64,000 nucleotides of DNA from UBA4802 sp964509195 (GTDB lineage: Bacteria; Spirochaetota; UBA4802; UB4802), in NCBI GenBank assembly GCA_964509195.1, contig CAZDWJ010000012.1, positions 29,566 through 93,565 on the forward strand. Reading direction: 5' to 3'. The position numbers were made by a program, and so were the translations under genes. Numbering within the stretch: position 1 is the stretch's first letter; each line of letters begins with the position of its first letter. Positions 9,501 to 18,657 of the stretch are shown piece after piece. Under the pieces are notes generated by a model that did no database searches, was not told the DNA's origin, and saw nothing but the letters and a program-made list of their open reading frames with translations.

Positions 9501-12120
9501 TGTGACAATTCCCATAAAGATTACTGAAGAGCATATTCCCAATGTCTATGTAAGCGTGATGCTCTATGCCGGAAGAAGTGGTTTTAATAAAGTAAAAGAT
9601 GGAGAAGATCTGGCAAAACCAAAATGCTATATTGGCTATGCCAATCTTAAAGTAATCCCCCGCCAGAAAAAGCTGGATATAAGGGTACGCACAGATAAAA
9701 CACAGTATAAGCCCGGTGAAACTGCTACTGTTGATATCACTGTAACAGATCACCTGGGGCAACCGGTAAATGGACAGGCAACTATCTCAGTAGCTGACAG
9801 AGGGGTGCTTAATTTGGTTAATTACACGCTGCCCAATCCACTTGACTTTTTCTATAAGCCACGGGAGCTGGCGGTTACTACCTATGATGTGCGGCAAATA
9901 ATTCTGGGTCAGCGATATCTCAAAGAAAAGGGGGAGTTGATTGGAGGTGATGGTGGTATTGCTTCCATGGGTATGATTGTGCCACGAGCTAATATTAAAT
10001 TTACTGCATACTACAGGGCAACAGTGAATGTGATAAACGGTAAGGCAAAAGTTACTTTTAAACTACCAGATAATTTAACTAGCTTTAAGGCAATGGTTGT
10101 TGTCCACACCAGGGAATCACAATTTGGTTATGGGGATGCAACATTTGAGGTTAAAAAACCTTTAATGGTACTGCCAACCTTTACCAGGTTTGTGCGCATT
10201 GGTGATTCTTTTAATGCGGGTGGGCTTGTATTCAACTACACCGGTACACAGCAGAAGATTGCAGTGGGTATTGAGCTAAAAGGTGGTATGAAGCTTAATG
10301 ATGGAAAGTCATCGCAGCTAAAAGAAATAACGTTGAAAAACGGTCAATCCACTGAGGTGCTCTTCCCCATCGTTGTGGGCAATGATCATAGTGCTACATA
10401 CATTCTGAAGGCAAAAGCTACTGGGTATACCGATGGTTTCACAGATACAATTGACGTCAAAGCACCAAATATTTATGAAACCGTTACCATGTATGGAAGG
10501 ATCACAAAGCCGGATGATACAACAACGCATAAATTACATATTACAAAAAATATAATCCCTAACTTGTCTTTTGTTAATGTATTTGTAAGCCCTTCTGCAT
10601 TTGCTGAATTAAAGGGTAGTCTGGATTACCTTGTTGAATATCCGTACGGGTGTCTTGAACAAAAGGCGTCAAAGGTACTTCCGCTTATACTTGGACAAGA
10701 TATTATTATACAAAAGAATCTACTAAAAATAAAATCACTGCAGGATTTGCGTTCTACTGTGGCAACTGTGCTTGCTGAATTCCCGGCCTATTATAAAGAT
10801 GATGGTTTTTCGTACTGGACTTCGGATTATGGGAATCCTTCAAGTTATGTAACAGTCTATGCCACCTTAGTGCTTACAATGGCAAAAAAACGCGGGTATA
10901 CTATTGATGAGAAAGTTTTTAAGAAGGCTTTAGAAACTGTGAAGCGGTTTGTCACAAAGGGTGTTATTTTTGAACATGAGGAAAGATGGTTTTCATCATA
11001 TTATTCATATTATAAATATCTTACATTGGCTTTTGCTCACTATGTTGCTGCTGTAAATGGCATTACCAGCCAGAGCCACTTGAAGCTTGTATACAATACG
11101 CTCAATAAAGATTATTCTAATGCTCCATCTGGTTATGCATTTTTACTCAAGGCAGTATCACTGTATCCTGCTTCAGCATTTAAGGATGCAATGATAAAAG
11201 AGATATCACAGAAACTATTTGCATCAATGCTAACCGAATCCGGTTACGTGTATTTTGATGATGGAGCAGAATGGCAACACTTTTACTACGATAATGAAAT
11301 TACAACAGCACTTGTGTTGCAGGCTTTACTGGAATCAGGTGTGCATTTTCAAAATGACTTTAAGGTGGTAAATTATCTTTTAAAGCGGCGCACCGGATAT
11401 GCATGGCGCAATACACATTCAAATGCTCTTGTGTGGTGGGCTTTGAATACGTATTTGCAAAAGTATGAAAAGGAAAAACCAGAATTTACTGTAAAGATAC
11501 TCTTTAATGCTAACGAGCTGCTTAGTCGGCTTGTGCAAAATCCAAATATTTCCTATTCAACTAACTATTACATAACACCATCTGATGTTGGCACACCGTC
11601 ATTGCAGTTTATCAAAAATGGTGCTGGCATTTTATATTATACGCTCAGATACCAGTATATACCGGTATATGATACAATGACTTCAAAGGATATGGGCTTT
11701 GAGGTAACAAAAATATACAGGGATGTCAAAACCAAAGATAAAGTTACCGTATTTAAAAAAGGTGCAGAGTATATAGTTGAAATTGATGTATACACACCTA
11801 AAGAAAGAGGCATTTGCGTTCTGGATGATATGCTTCCTGCTGGACTTGAACCCGTTAACATTAGCTTTGAAACAGAGGAAAAGATTAAAACAAATAACGA
11901 TGACTATTATACCTGGGGAACATTTAATCACTTTGAACAGTATAAGGACAGAGTTGTCTATTACGCTGATTACCTGCGTAAGGGCACGCACACCGTCACG
12001 TATAAAGTTAGGGCAACCAATACAGGAACGTTTGCATTGCCGGCATGTAAGGTTGAAGAGATGTATAATCCTGAGGTGTTTGGTGTGCAATACTATAGCA
12101 GCAAGGTGAAAGTGCAGTAG
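6529..12120 (+). CDS. Bacterial alpha-2-macroglobulin (YfhM/MagD-type), membrane anchored
   Basis: The 1863-residue product is a periplasmic protease trap. An N-terminal membrane segment (residues ~9-31) anchors it, with no cleavage site evident. A long series of beta-sandwich (MG) domains follows, including RYLYKPGEIVHVKGIFRYR typical of the MG3-MG4 region. The thioester motif YPYGCLEQ is intact (Cys1375, Gln1378), so it should bind attacking proteases covalently. The alpha-helical thioester domain and receptor-binding-like C-terminus follow. An acidic tyrosine-rich stretch near residue 545 (DDEYDYDYDGY) is unusual. The next gene, pbpC, overlaps its stop by one base. The A2M-PBP1C pair is well known and is thought to protect and repair the periplasm. 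Confidence 0.95.
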   Translation: MKLTPKIIIASVIGIILISIVIVAAVVTTNEINLYIDYSVPKPYAEMVLQSNKDIFIFSDVASMQRDVESKLIITFTPQIEYRVKPLDAQNCIIELFNPLPANKYRFSISLKDVDTKDVKITLNNEEIVLQKEYFFVTPLLKVSSWNRESKLLNDPITFRFNFPVSLETVKKNITISPDVTYDLMYDANDTTKKTVIVLPKNEKKATQYQITIQKDMTPIGGVLGMESKFTCKYETFNPFTLMEVQSSYGRYNDESSFYPDYPVEFTFNNPIKLKKNELIASYVTVSPNPGGVQVDCYGSTISVSGNFIGKKKYTVTIANDLQDIYGQTLGKTIIKDITFEHAFSYFSCPTGFMILESYLDTIIPMKMVNVSSFTCKFLSLENVQDIEEYVKNPKKYFDSHAKEKQYTLNWSWDVYKTVKFDFSKLHNAKHGLFVYTITPKEENAYSKNQRSYSGVLQISDIGATVKTTKNLVLVHVRSLLDNKPLEGASVYCSKNNRLGGMTDSKGVTFFQNSNCELFVVKHGDSIFYYVPQSQNTYNDDEYDYDYDGYTENNINLPKRRWGSSYYINMPRMLLFTDRYLYKPGEIVHVKGIFRYRNDDEWNLIPPFKAIDNIVVKVFDSRDNEIESFKKAIADDGDISLNITLKKNCPTGYYRIEATANSKEYKFDESISFQVEEFKPAKAEMKITPHKLKYTWNEVLGFDLLGWYLFGAPVLNDIEYTVAITPIVYKSQRYPEYSFSTQIYDYDEYDEYNPSPTEIASGKARINENGVAKLYVPLRAKDKIVNADILVTAKTYLSDDSPVFGAKSGIQVLQPVLYGIRVPQYFNFAGNAMTVQLLALNSDDAVVQNNNVVLVIKRHEWRSYQIAGVNGRLQWEYKKIEKQVYSQKHTIGKQDVTIVINEPGYYTAEIYNTTQQQKYAVQSFYVLGKGETGWRVNDDETIDVEKDKKSYSVGETAMLLVKNPFENAVAFVTIEREKFYDYFEVPATTSVVTIPIKITEEHIPNVYVSVMLYAGRSGFNKVKDGEDLAKPKCYIGYANLKVIPRQKKLDIRVRTDKTQYKPGETATVDITVTDHLGQPVNGQATISVADRGVLNLVNYTLPNPLDFFYKPRELAVTTYDVRQIILGQRYLKEKGELIGGDGGIASMGMIVPRANIKFTAYYRATVNVINGKAKVTFKLPDNLTSFKAMVVVHTRESQFGYGDATFEVKKPLMVLPTFTRFVRIGDSFNAGGLVFNYTGTQQKIAVGIELKGGMKLNDGKSSQLKEITLKNGQSTEVLFPIVVGNDHSATYILKAKATGYTDGFTDTIDVKAPNIYETVTMYGRITKPDDTTTHKLHITKNIIPNLSFVNVFVSPSAFAELKGSLDYLVEYPYGCLEQKASKVLPLILGQDIIIQKNLLKIKSLQDLRSTVATVLAEFPAYYKDDGFSYWTSDYGNPSSYVTVYATLVLTMAKKRGYTIDEKVFKKALETVKRFVTKGVIFEHEERWFSSYYSYYKYLTLAFAHYVAAVNGITSQSHLKLVYNTLNKDYSNAPSGYAFLLKAVSLYPASAFKDAMIKEISQKLFASMLTESGYVYFDDGAEWQHFYYDNEITTALVLQALLESGVHFQNDFKVVNYLLKRRTGYAWRNTHSNALVWWALNTYLQKYEKEKPEFTVKILFNANELLSRLVQNPNISYSTNYYITPSDVGTPSLQFIKNGAGILYYTLRYQYIPVYDTMTSKDMGFEVTKIYRDVKTKDKVTVFKKGAEYIVEIDVYTPKERGICVLDDMLPAGLEPVNISFETEEKIKTNNDDYYTWGTFNHFEQYKDRVVYYADYLRKGTHTVTYKVRATNTGTFALPACKVEEMYNPEVFGVQYYSSKVKVQ

Positions 12121-14405
12121 TGTTTGTGCATATTAAAAAAATACTCGGTAACTATCGCCCACATACAATAATATTAATTGCAGGTGGATTGTTTTGCGCG
12201 GCGATAGTTACCTATATAGCAATCCCATATAGTCACTATCACCTTACCACACAAAACCGTTTGCCTGTTACTATCTATGACAGATACGGCGCTGTGTTGA
12301 TGGAGATAGCAAGGGATAAAAGTGGTCTTGCACAGTATATTGATTTGGATAAGGTTCCCAATGAGTGTATTTCACTTCTTTTATTTTCTGAGGATAAGAA
12401 TTTTTATTCACACCGGGGAGTTTCGCCTGCTGCTATTGCACGAGCAATGTATCAAAACATGAAAGCGATGCGCGTTGTTTCCGGTGGCTCTACCATTACG
12501 CAGCAGCTGGTAAAATCAAAAAGAGAAATACTTAGAAACACCGTATGGACAAAGCTACTAGAAATTATAGAGGCCATACGGTTAGAGGTACATTTTTCAA
12601 AAAAGGAGATACTTGCTGCATACATAAATGAAGTATACCTTGGCAACAATATCTATGGCTTTGAAAAAGCAAGCCAGTGTTATTTTGGAAAGTCATTTGC
12701 ACAGTGCAATCTTCTTGAAGCAGCGTTCCTTATTAGTATTGTAAGGGCCCCTGAGCGATATAATCCGTATAAAAATCCAGAAAAAATTGTGCAGAGTGCA
12801 AAGAAACTTTTGCAGAATGCAGTTGCATCAGGATATTTGCGTATCACGCCTTTTGAACTACAAACCTATATGCAAAAGAAAATCTTTCTGCAATACAATG
12901 ACAGCAGTGTTACTGCACCACTATTTTGTTTATATGTGTTGTCACAGGCGCGCAAACTTTTTCCTGATGTGGAGATTGCGCACATTTATACCACACTGGA
13001 TGCACGCCTTTATAAAAATATACTATCTGTCATGCAAAACTCTGTGAGCATGATAAAAGATCGCAATGCGTTGCATGCCGCAATGGTTATGATAGATAAT
13101 GCTTCAATGGAAATTGTTTCAATGATTGGCTCAGTAGATTTTTTTGACTATGGCAAGGGGCAGGTGGATGCCACACTGATAAAGAGGCAGGCTGCATCAA
13201 CTATGAAACCGTTTGCATATGCGATTGCTCTTGAAAATAGAAATTTTCACACATCAAGCGTATTGCCGGATATCTATACTCAGTTTCCATCAAAGGTGGG
13301 GACATACATTCCAAAGAATTTCAGTAACACCTATCACGGGCCCGTTCTGTTTGCAAAAGCACTGGGGTGTTCGTATAACATTCCTGCAGTGTATGTGGTA
13401 AATACAGTGGGACTTGTGCCGTACTATAATCTATTAAAAGAAATAGGATTTGATTCATTATTCCGTTCTCCTGCACATTATGGATTGGGTGTAGTGCTTG
13501 GGAATGCTGATGTTACCTTGCTTGAGCTTGCAAACGCATATACTGTATTTCCGCGAAGTGGTGTTTTTTCTAAAGCAATAGCTATTACTAAAATTAAAGA
13601 TATAAAAGGAAATGAGTATACAATAAAAAAACATATTCCAAAACGTATTTTTAAACCATCAACTTGTTTATTGATATCTCATATACTGTCGAACTATAAA
13701 TACAAAATTGATGCATTTGGAACACAGTCTGCGATTAATTTCCCATTTCCTTTTGCAGTCAAAACAGGTACTTCAAAGGACTTCAGAGATAATTTTATTG
13801 CTGGTTACAACAATAACTATACAATTGCAGTGTGGGTGGGCAATCTTTATAATATGTCAATGTTTGATCTGCCTGCAGTATCAGGTGCAGGGATAGTATT
13901 GAAAGATGTGCTTTTGTATTTATGGAATGCTGGATTTAAGTTTCCCGCCTTTAAGTTTTCTGGTACTTTAAAACAAATTAGAATATGCAAACTATCAGGT
14001 ATGATTGCAGGCTCTCATTGTCCTGATACCTATAATGAATACTTTGATGAACATAACTTCCCTGCTGTAAAATGTAGCTGGCACTTTAAAAATAAAACAG
14101 TTGTTCCTGTTGAATATAGAGAATGGGCAAAAGAAAAAATGATATTGTATACACAGCCAGCAAAATTAAAGATCACCTTTCCCCATGACGGGGCTGTCTT
14201 TAAAATTGAAAAAGCAGTAAGGAAAAACCTTCAGGCAATTCCGTTTAAAGCTGTAGTAGCCAAAGATGATGTTCTATGGTGTGTAGATGGAAAACCAGTA
14301 GGACGTGGAAATGAAATATTATGGCAACTAGTGAAAGGTCAGCACATTATTACCATTCAAGATAATGCACAAAAGGATAGCGTAAGGATTACAGTGTTAG
14401 AATAG
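12120..14405 (+). CDS. pbpC: Penicillin-binding protein 1C
   Basis: The 761-residue bifunctional peptidoglycan synthase starts at a GTG overlapping the stop of the alpha-2-macroglobulin gene (TAGTG), so translation is probably coupled. A membrane segment lies at residues ~17-38. The GT51 glycosyltransferase domain has FSEDKNFYSHRGV with catalytic Glu91 and GGSTITQQLVK. The transpeptidase domain has STMK (Ser360), CSYN and KTGTS (Lys548). A C-terminal ~90-residue domain (from ~670) is the BiPBP_C type found in PbpC. All catalytic motifs are present. Two copies of GCGATAG lie within the first 90 bases. Confidence 0.95.
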   Translation: MFVHIKKILGNYRPHTIILIAGGLFCAAIVTYIAIPYSHYHLTTQNRLPVTIYDRYGAVLMEIARDKSGLAQYIDLDKVPNECISLLLFSEDKNFYSHRGVSPAAIARAMYQNMKAMRVVSGGSTITQQLVKSKREILRNTVWTKLLEIIEAIRLEVHFSKKEILAAYINEVYLGNNIYGFEKASQCYFGKSFAQCNLLEAAFLISIVRAPERYNPYKNPEKIVQSAKKLLQNAVASGYLRITPFELQTYMQKKIFLQYNDSSVTAPLFCLYVLSQARKLFPDVEIAHIYTTLDARLYKNILSVMQNSVSMIKDRNALHAAMVMIDNASMEIVSMIGSVDFFDYGKGQVDATLIKRQAASTMKPFAYAIALENRNFHTSSVLPDIYTQFPSKVGTYIPKNFSNTYHGPVLFAKALGCSYNIPAVYVVNTVGLVPYYNLLKEIGFDSLFRSPAHYGLGVVLGNADVTLLELANAYTVFPRSGVFSKAIAITKIKDIKGNEYTIKKHIPKRIFKPSTCLLISHILSNYKYKIDAFGTQSAINFPFPFAVKTGTSKDFRDNFIAGYNNNYTIAVWVGNLYNMSMFDLPAVSGAGIVLKDVLLYLWNAGFKFPAFKFSGTLKQIRICKLSGMIAGSHCPDTYNEYFDEHNFPAVKCSWHFKNKTVVPVEYREWAKEKMILYTQPAKLKITFPHDGAVFKIEKAVRKNLQAIPFKAVVAKDDVLWCVDGKPVGRGNEILWQLVKGQHIITIQDNAQKDSVRITVLE

Positions 14406-14580
14406 GATTATGGCGTGGTTAGTTTAAACGAACATTGGAATCCGCGGTATATAGCGGCAAAATATTTTTGCCAAAAAGGAAAAGTTTTGTACGTAAATTA
14501 ATGACGATATTGCGACACTATGTGCTCTAATGGATGATAAACAAAGAAAATTGTGAAAATGGAAAATTCCTTATGAATTG

Positions 14581-14620
14581 TTTCATCATCTAAATGTTGC
14601 CTTTCAAACTTAAACTTGCG
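14581..14620 (+). repeat. Intergenic repeat, copy B
   Basis: TTTCATCATCTAAATGTTGC followed by TTTCAAACTTAAACTTGC matches copy A at 6298-6340. It lies in the 332-base gap 14406-14737, which otherwise holds AT-rich sequence with a TATAAT at 14682-14687, a possible -10 for the downstream gene with a poor -35. Confidence 0.45.
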
Positions 14621-14737
14621 TATTTTTACTATAAAAAAAAATGATGAAATAATAAAATAATTGTATAAAATATATACTTTGTATAATCATGCAACATGAT
14701 GTGGTAAAAAATAATTATAATATAAAAGGGTGATACT

Positions 14738-16831
14738 ATGATGCACAAGTTGTTTTATCCTGATTCTGTTGCAATAGTTGGGTTATCTTCACGGCCAAAC
14801 AATATACCACGGCTAACTCTGGAGAATATGTTGCGCTGGGGATACAGAGGCCGAATCTTTGGTGTAAATCCCAAAAGTGAGGATGAACAGGTTGATGGCA
14901 TACGGATGTTTAAATCCATAGAATCATTGCCAGAAATTCCGGATCTGGTGTATGCGCTGGTACCTGCAAAGTTTGTGCCTGGTATAGTTGAGGAATGCGG
15001 CAAAAAAGGCGTGAAATGGATGGCTATACCCAGTGGTGGATTTTCAGAATACAGTGAGGAAGGAAGGATGCTGGCTGAGCAGACTGTTGCTAATGCTAAA
15101 AAGTATGGGATTCGATTTGTAGGGCCTAATGGCCTTACCGTAGCAAATGTTGAAAACGGCCTATGCTTGCCATTTGTGCCAATACTGCGACCGGAGTTTG
15201 GCGGTATGTCTATAGTTTCACAGAGTGGTGGTGTTGCACTTATGATGTGGAATATCATTATGGATGAAAATATTGGTATCGCAAAATTTGCAAGCATAGG
15301 AAATAAACTAAACTGTGATGAAGTTGATTTTCTGGAATATTTAGGGAATGACCCGGCTACATCCATAATCTGTATGTATCTTGAAAGTGTACCCAGGGGA
15401 GCAGATTTACTAAAAGTTGCTGAAAAAATTAATAAGCCTATTGTGGTGTACAAATCCAACACAACGCAAGCAGGCAAAAAGGCAGCTATGAGCCACACTG
15501 CTGCAATGAGCAATGATGAAGATATAATAGATGCAGCATTCGAAAAAGTAGGTATTATACGCATACACAATTACCATGACTTCTTTGCGGTTGCAAAAGC
15601 GTTTAAACTGCCACCAATGCGTGGTAAGCGCATTATGGTCATGAGCCCTGCGGGGGGGTTTGCTGTTATGACTGCAGATCTTTGTGAACAGGCAGGTTTT
15701 GAATTTGCTGATCCCGGTAAAGAATTCTATGAAAGCCTCCAGAAATTTTCCAATGCTGGTGTTATCCATTTTTCAAATCCACTGGATTTAGGTGATATTT
15801 ATGACCCTGCGTTTACGGCCCATGTGGTGTATTCGGTAATGCACAATAAAAACGTGGATGGTGCTGTGTATGTAAGCCAGCGCCCCCAGATGCCTGATAG
15901 AGAAAATGTGTTTTCACGAATGTTTCTTGCTGACCTGTCAAAGGAAACCTGGGGTGCTATTGTTTCTTCTGCCAAGCCTTTAGGTATTTGTTTGCTTGGA
16001 CTATCCCGCGTGATGGCGCAGGTAAAACGTACGGTTAACTTCCCAATATTCAATTCGCCTGAAGAGATGGTTCGAGCTATGGCTTTTCAGATGAAATTCT
16101 ACACACGGCAACTGCAGCTGAAACACGATGAGCCCTGCACTGTATCGTTTAACAATGCATTGGAGTGGATTACACATAATACCGGTGAGATTGGCGAAGA
16201 TGCTATGAAACTGCTGGAAGCTATAGATATTCCTGTGCCACAATCTGGTATTGCTACAACGGAAAAAGAAGCAGTGGCGATAGCTCATAGCATTGGTTAT
16301 CCAGTGGTATGTAAACTTGTATCAAAAGAGATATTGCACAAATCAGACGTTGGTGGTGTGGTTGTGAATGTGGCAGGAGACGATGCAGTGAAGCGGGCAT
16401 TTGCAACGATTCATTCAAATGTACTATCGCACAAACCTGATGCAAAAATTGAAGGAGTGCGCATTTCAAAAATGGCCGGCAGTGGTGTGGATATGTTTGT
16501 AGGAAGTAAATATGATGAATCGTTTGGGCAGGTTATTCTTTATGGTTTTGGTGGTATTTATGTTGAAGTGTTTAAAGATGTTGCCTGTTCATTGTGCCCT
16601 ACATCAAAAGAAGAAATTAAGGATAAGATTTCAAAATTAAAATCATATTCACTCTTGAAAGGTGCGCGAGGGCAGCAACCAAAAGATATCGATGCATATG
16701 TGGATATAATATGGAAGCTTTCACATCTATTGGCTCAGGCTCCACAGATAAAGGAATTAGACTTAAACCCTGTGAGGGTATTTGATAGCGGTTGCCAGGT
16801 GCTTGATATCAGGGTAAAGATTGTGCAATGA
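14738..16831 (+). CDS. ADP-forming acyl-CoA synthetase (alpha-beta fusion)
   Basis: The 697-residue protein interconverts acyl-CoA, ADP and phosphate with acid, CoA and ATP. The alpha part comes first: a CoA-binding Rossmann domain (SVAIVGLSSRPNNIPRL, GVNPK), then succinyl-CoA-ligase-like domains with SHTAAMS at ~254, carrying the expected phospho-histidine. The ATP-grasp beta part begins at ~475 (AMKLLEAIDIPVPQSG) and includes KLVSKEILHKSDVGGVVV and a C-terminal ELDLNPVRV. This is the alpha-beta order of the archaeal/bacterial ACD family. It could recover ATP from acetyl-CoA or other acyl-CoA made by the beta-oxidation genes in this window. The double ATG start at 14738 is preceded by GGGTGAT. 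Confidence 0.92.
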   Translation: MMHKLFYPDSVAIVGLSSRPNNIPRLTLENMLRWGYRGRIFGVNPKSEDEQVDGIRMFKSIESLPEIPDLVYALVPAKFVPGIVEECGKKGVKWMAIPSGGFSEYSEEGRMLAEQTVANAKKYGIRFVGPNGLTVANVENGLCLPFVPILRPEFGGMSIVSQSGGVALMMWNIIMDENIGIAKFASIGNKLNCDEVDFLEYLGNDPATSIICMYLESVPRGADLLKVAEKINKPIVVYKSNTTQAGKKAAMSHTAAMSNDEDIIDAAFEKVGIIRIHNYHDFFAVAKAFKLPPMRGKRIMVMSPAGGFAVMTADLCEQAGFEFADPGKEFYESLQKFSNAGVIHFSNPLDLGDIYDPAFTAHVVYSVMHNKNVDGAVYVSQRPQMPDRENVFSRMFLADLSKETWGAIVSSAKPLGICLLGLSRVMAQVKRTVNFPIFNSPEEMVRAMAFQMKFYTRQLQLKHDEPCTVSFNNALEWITHNTGEIGEDAMKLLEAIDIPVPQSGIATTEKEAVAIAHSIGYPVVCKLVSKEILHKSDVGGVVVNVAGDDAVKRAFATIHSNVLSHKPDAKIEGVRISKMAGSGVDMFVGSKYDESFGQVILYGFGGIYVEVFKDVACSLCPTSKEEIKDKISKLKSYSLLKGARGQQPKDIDAYVDIIWKLSHLLAQAPQIKELDLNPVRVFDSGCQVLDIRVKIVQ

Positions 16832-16867
16832 TTGAAATGTACATAATATGGTGCTACTCTTTACAGT

Positions 16868-18010
16868 ATGATTTATTTAGATAATGCTGCAACAACCTAT
16901 CCAAAACCCACAACAGTAATACAGGCGGTAACACAGTGCTTGCAGTACTACTGTGCAAATCCCGGGCGCTCTGGGCACAGATTGGCAATAGAGGCTGCAC
17001 GGAAAGTATTTGAAGCGCGTGAGGCAGTTGGTGAGTTCTTTCATGTTCCTGATTCACGCAATGTCATCTTCACTGCAAATGCAACAATGGCAATTAATTG
17101 TGTGATTGCTTCTCTCTTAGAGGAAGGTGACCATGTTGTTGTTTCATCAATGGAACACAATGCAGTGATGCGTCCTTTGCGGTATATGGAGGAAAAAGGA
17201 AGGATTAGCATAACATTGTTACCGTCTTTGACCAATGGTTTAATCAAGACGCAAGCTCTTACCACTATACCACTTAATACAAAATTTGTTGTTATCAATC
17301 ATGCTTCTAATGTAAATGGTGCGGTTCAGGATATTGCATCAATTGTGAAGGCAATAAAATCAATAAATCCTCATATTGCAATACTTATTGATGCTTCGCA
17401 AAGTGCAGGTATAATTCCAATTAATGTGCAAAAAATTGGTTGTGATTTTTTAGCTTTTACTGGGCATAAGTCGTTATATGGACCACAGGGTATTGGTGGA
17501 TTAATTATTAACACTGATACGCCATTAAAGCCTTTTATTATGGGAGGTACTGGAAGTAAATCCGAAAGTCAGTACCAGCCACAGTTTCTCCCTGATAAAT
17601 TTGAAAGCGGTACACTCAATTTACCTGGTATTGTGGGTTTACAAGCTGGTATAGAATATATACAACCGCAAATGGAAGAAATAAAAGCTAAAGAACTGCA
17701 ATGCATAAAAAAGCTGGTAGAGTGCCTTTCACATATAAACGGAATAAAGCTGTACTGGAGTAATTCATTTGATACTCAGATAGGTGTTATTTCATTTTCT
17801 CATAATAAAATCTCATGCAGCGAAATTGGCCAGCGATTGAATGATGAGTATTCTATCTGCGTACGTGTAGGATTGCACTGTGCACCGCTGGCACACCAAA
17901 CTATCGGTAGTTTTCCCGATGGTACTGTACGGGTGTCCGTTGGTGCGTTTACTAAAGATAGCGATATTGATTCATTCCGTAGAGCTATCGAACGAATAAT
18001 GAAGGTATGA
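16868..18010 (+). CDS. Cysteine desulfurase family protein (class V aminotransferase)
   Basis: This 380-residue PLP enzyme takes sulfur (or selenium) from cysteine (or selenocysteine). Visible motifs are the start MIYLDNAATTYPKP, SSMEHNAVMRPL (His that stacks on PLP), LIDASQSAG (Asp) and the lysine motif FTGHKSLYGPQGIGGL. The C-terminal VGLHCAPLAHQ holds the catalytic-loop Cys. The form resembles the 'cysteine desulfurase family' found near selenium genes rather than housekeeping IscS/SufS, because no scaffold genes are nearby. It overlaps the next gene by an ATGA junction. The partner suggests a sulfur or selenium delivery pair. Confidence 0.92.
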   Translation: MIYLDNAATTYPKPTTVIQAVTQCLQYYCANPGRSGHRLAIEAARKVFEAREAVGEFFHVPDSRNVIFTANATMAINCVIASLLEEGDHVVVSSMEHNAVMRPLRYMEEKGRISITLLPSLTNGLIKTQALTTIPLNTKFVVINHASNVNGAVQDIASIVKAIKSINPHIAILIDASQSAGIIPINVQKIGCDFLAFTGHKSLYGPQGIGGLIINTDTPLKPFIMGGTGSKSESQYQPQFLPDKFESGTLNLPGIVGLQAGIEYIQPQMEEIKAKELQCIKKLVECLSHINGIKLYWSNSFDTQIGVISFSHNKISCSEIGQRLNDEYSICVRVGLHCAPLAHQTIGSFPDGTVRVSVGAFTKDSDIDSFRRAIERIMKV

Positions 18011-18264
18011 CAATGGAATATTGCGTACTGCTATTGCCCTCGGTACATGATGTGATGAAAGCTGAAAAGATTCTGATTGCTGAAGGAGTTGCCTTAAATG
18101 TGGTAGCCACCCCACGGGAACTATCGTATAACTGTGGGGTGGTAATACGCTTTGAATGCAAAAATATAAACAGGGTACTTGAGTTACTTGACCGCCTGAC
18201 TGTGGAAAAAAAGATATTCAGAAAAATTGATGACATTATATACAGTGAAGTTACTCAAGCGTAG
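18007..18264 (+). CDS. DUF3343, putative Se/S carrier-like protein
   Basis: This 85-residue protein starts in the ATGA overlap with the cysteine desulfurase stop; a second ATG is at 18013. It matches the DUF3343 pattern: a short alpha/beta protein beginning with hydrophobic strand EYCVLLLPSVHDVMKAE, a central PRELSYNCG with the single conserved Cys, and a C-terminal helix. These proteins are annotated as putative Se/S carriers and occur beside cysteine desulfurases and selenium-modification genes. Direct transfer of sulfur or selenium from the desulfurase to this Cys is inferred. The 3' end overlaps a small gene on the other strand by 14 bases. Confidence 0.82.
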   Translation: MTMEYCVLLLPSVHDVMKAEKILIAEGVALNVVATPRELSYNCGVVIRFECKNINRVLELLDRLTVEKKIFRKIDDIIYSEVTQA

Positions 18265-18397
18265 ATTCCAGTTTTTTAATGCTCTCGCCCAGAATCTTAT
18301 ATTCTTTTGAATTTTTTGGAAACGTACTCTGGTATTTTTTAAAATACTTTATCTGTTCCAATTTCCAGCGTTTCATATCAAAATTGTTATGAATCAT
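18251..18397 (-). CDS. 48-residue charged helical protein
   Basis: The minus strand encodes MIHNNFDMKRWKLEQIKYFK and 28 more residues to TAA (18251-18253). GGGGGT, six bases before the ATG, is a strong ribosome site. The product is rich in Lys and Glu, soluble and probably one or two helices. I recognise no family. It converges on and overlaps the DUF3343 gene. The strong Shine-Dalgarno sequence and the uninterrupted frame are the main support. Bases 18398-18657 hold no other gene. Confidence 0.55.
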   Translation of the reverse strand: MIHNNFDMKRWKLEQIKYFKKYQSTFPKNSKEYKILGESIKKLESTLE

Positions 18398-18657
18398 ACT
18401 GTTACCCCCGTTTGTTAAATACTGTAGTATATTTGTCGTAAAAAATAATAATTCTATTAACCAGAAAATTTATTTTTTATTGTATTCAAATGTTTGATAA
18501 TGTAAGCAATGGAGAACTCTTTTATAATCAAAACAATATATAAACGAGTGGATTTCTTGTTAAAGTGTAATCAATTTTTATATTTTTTATGCCGATAGTT
18601 GATAGTAATAAGGAAATAAGTATATTAGAAATACGATATATGTGATAGCAGGAATAT

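Noticed and set aside
14755..15570. A 271-residue open frame on the minus strand
   Set aside because: It is the shadow of the ADP-forming acyl-CoA synthetase, whose motifs run across the entire stretch; the antisense product has no recognisable domain and no ribosome site.
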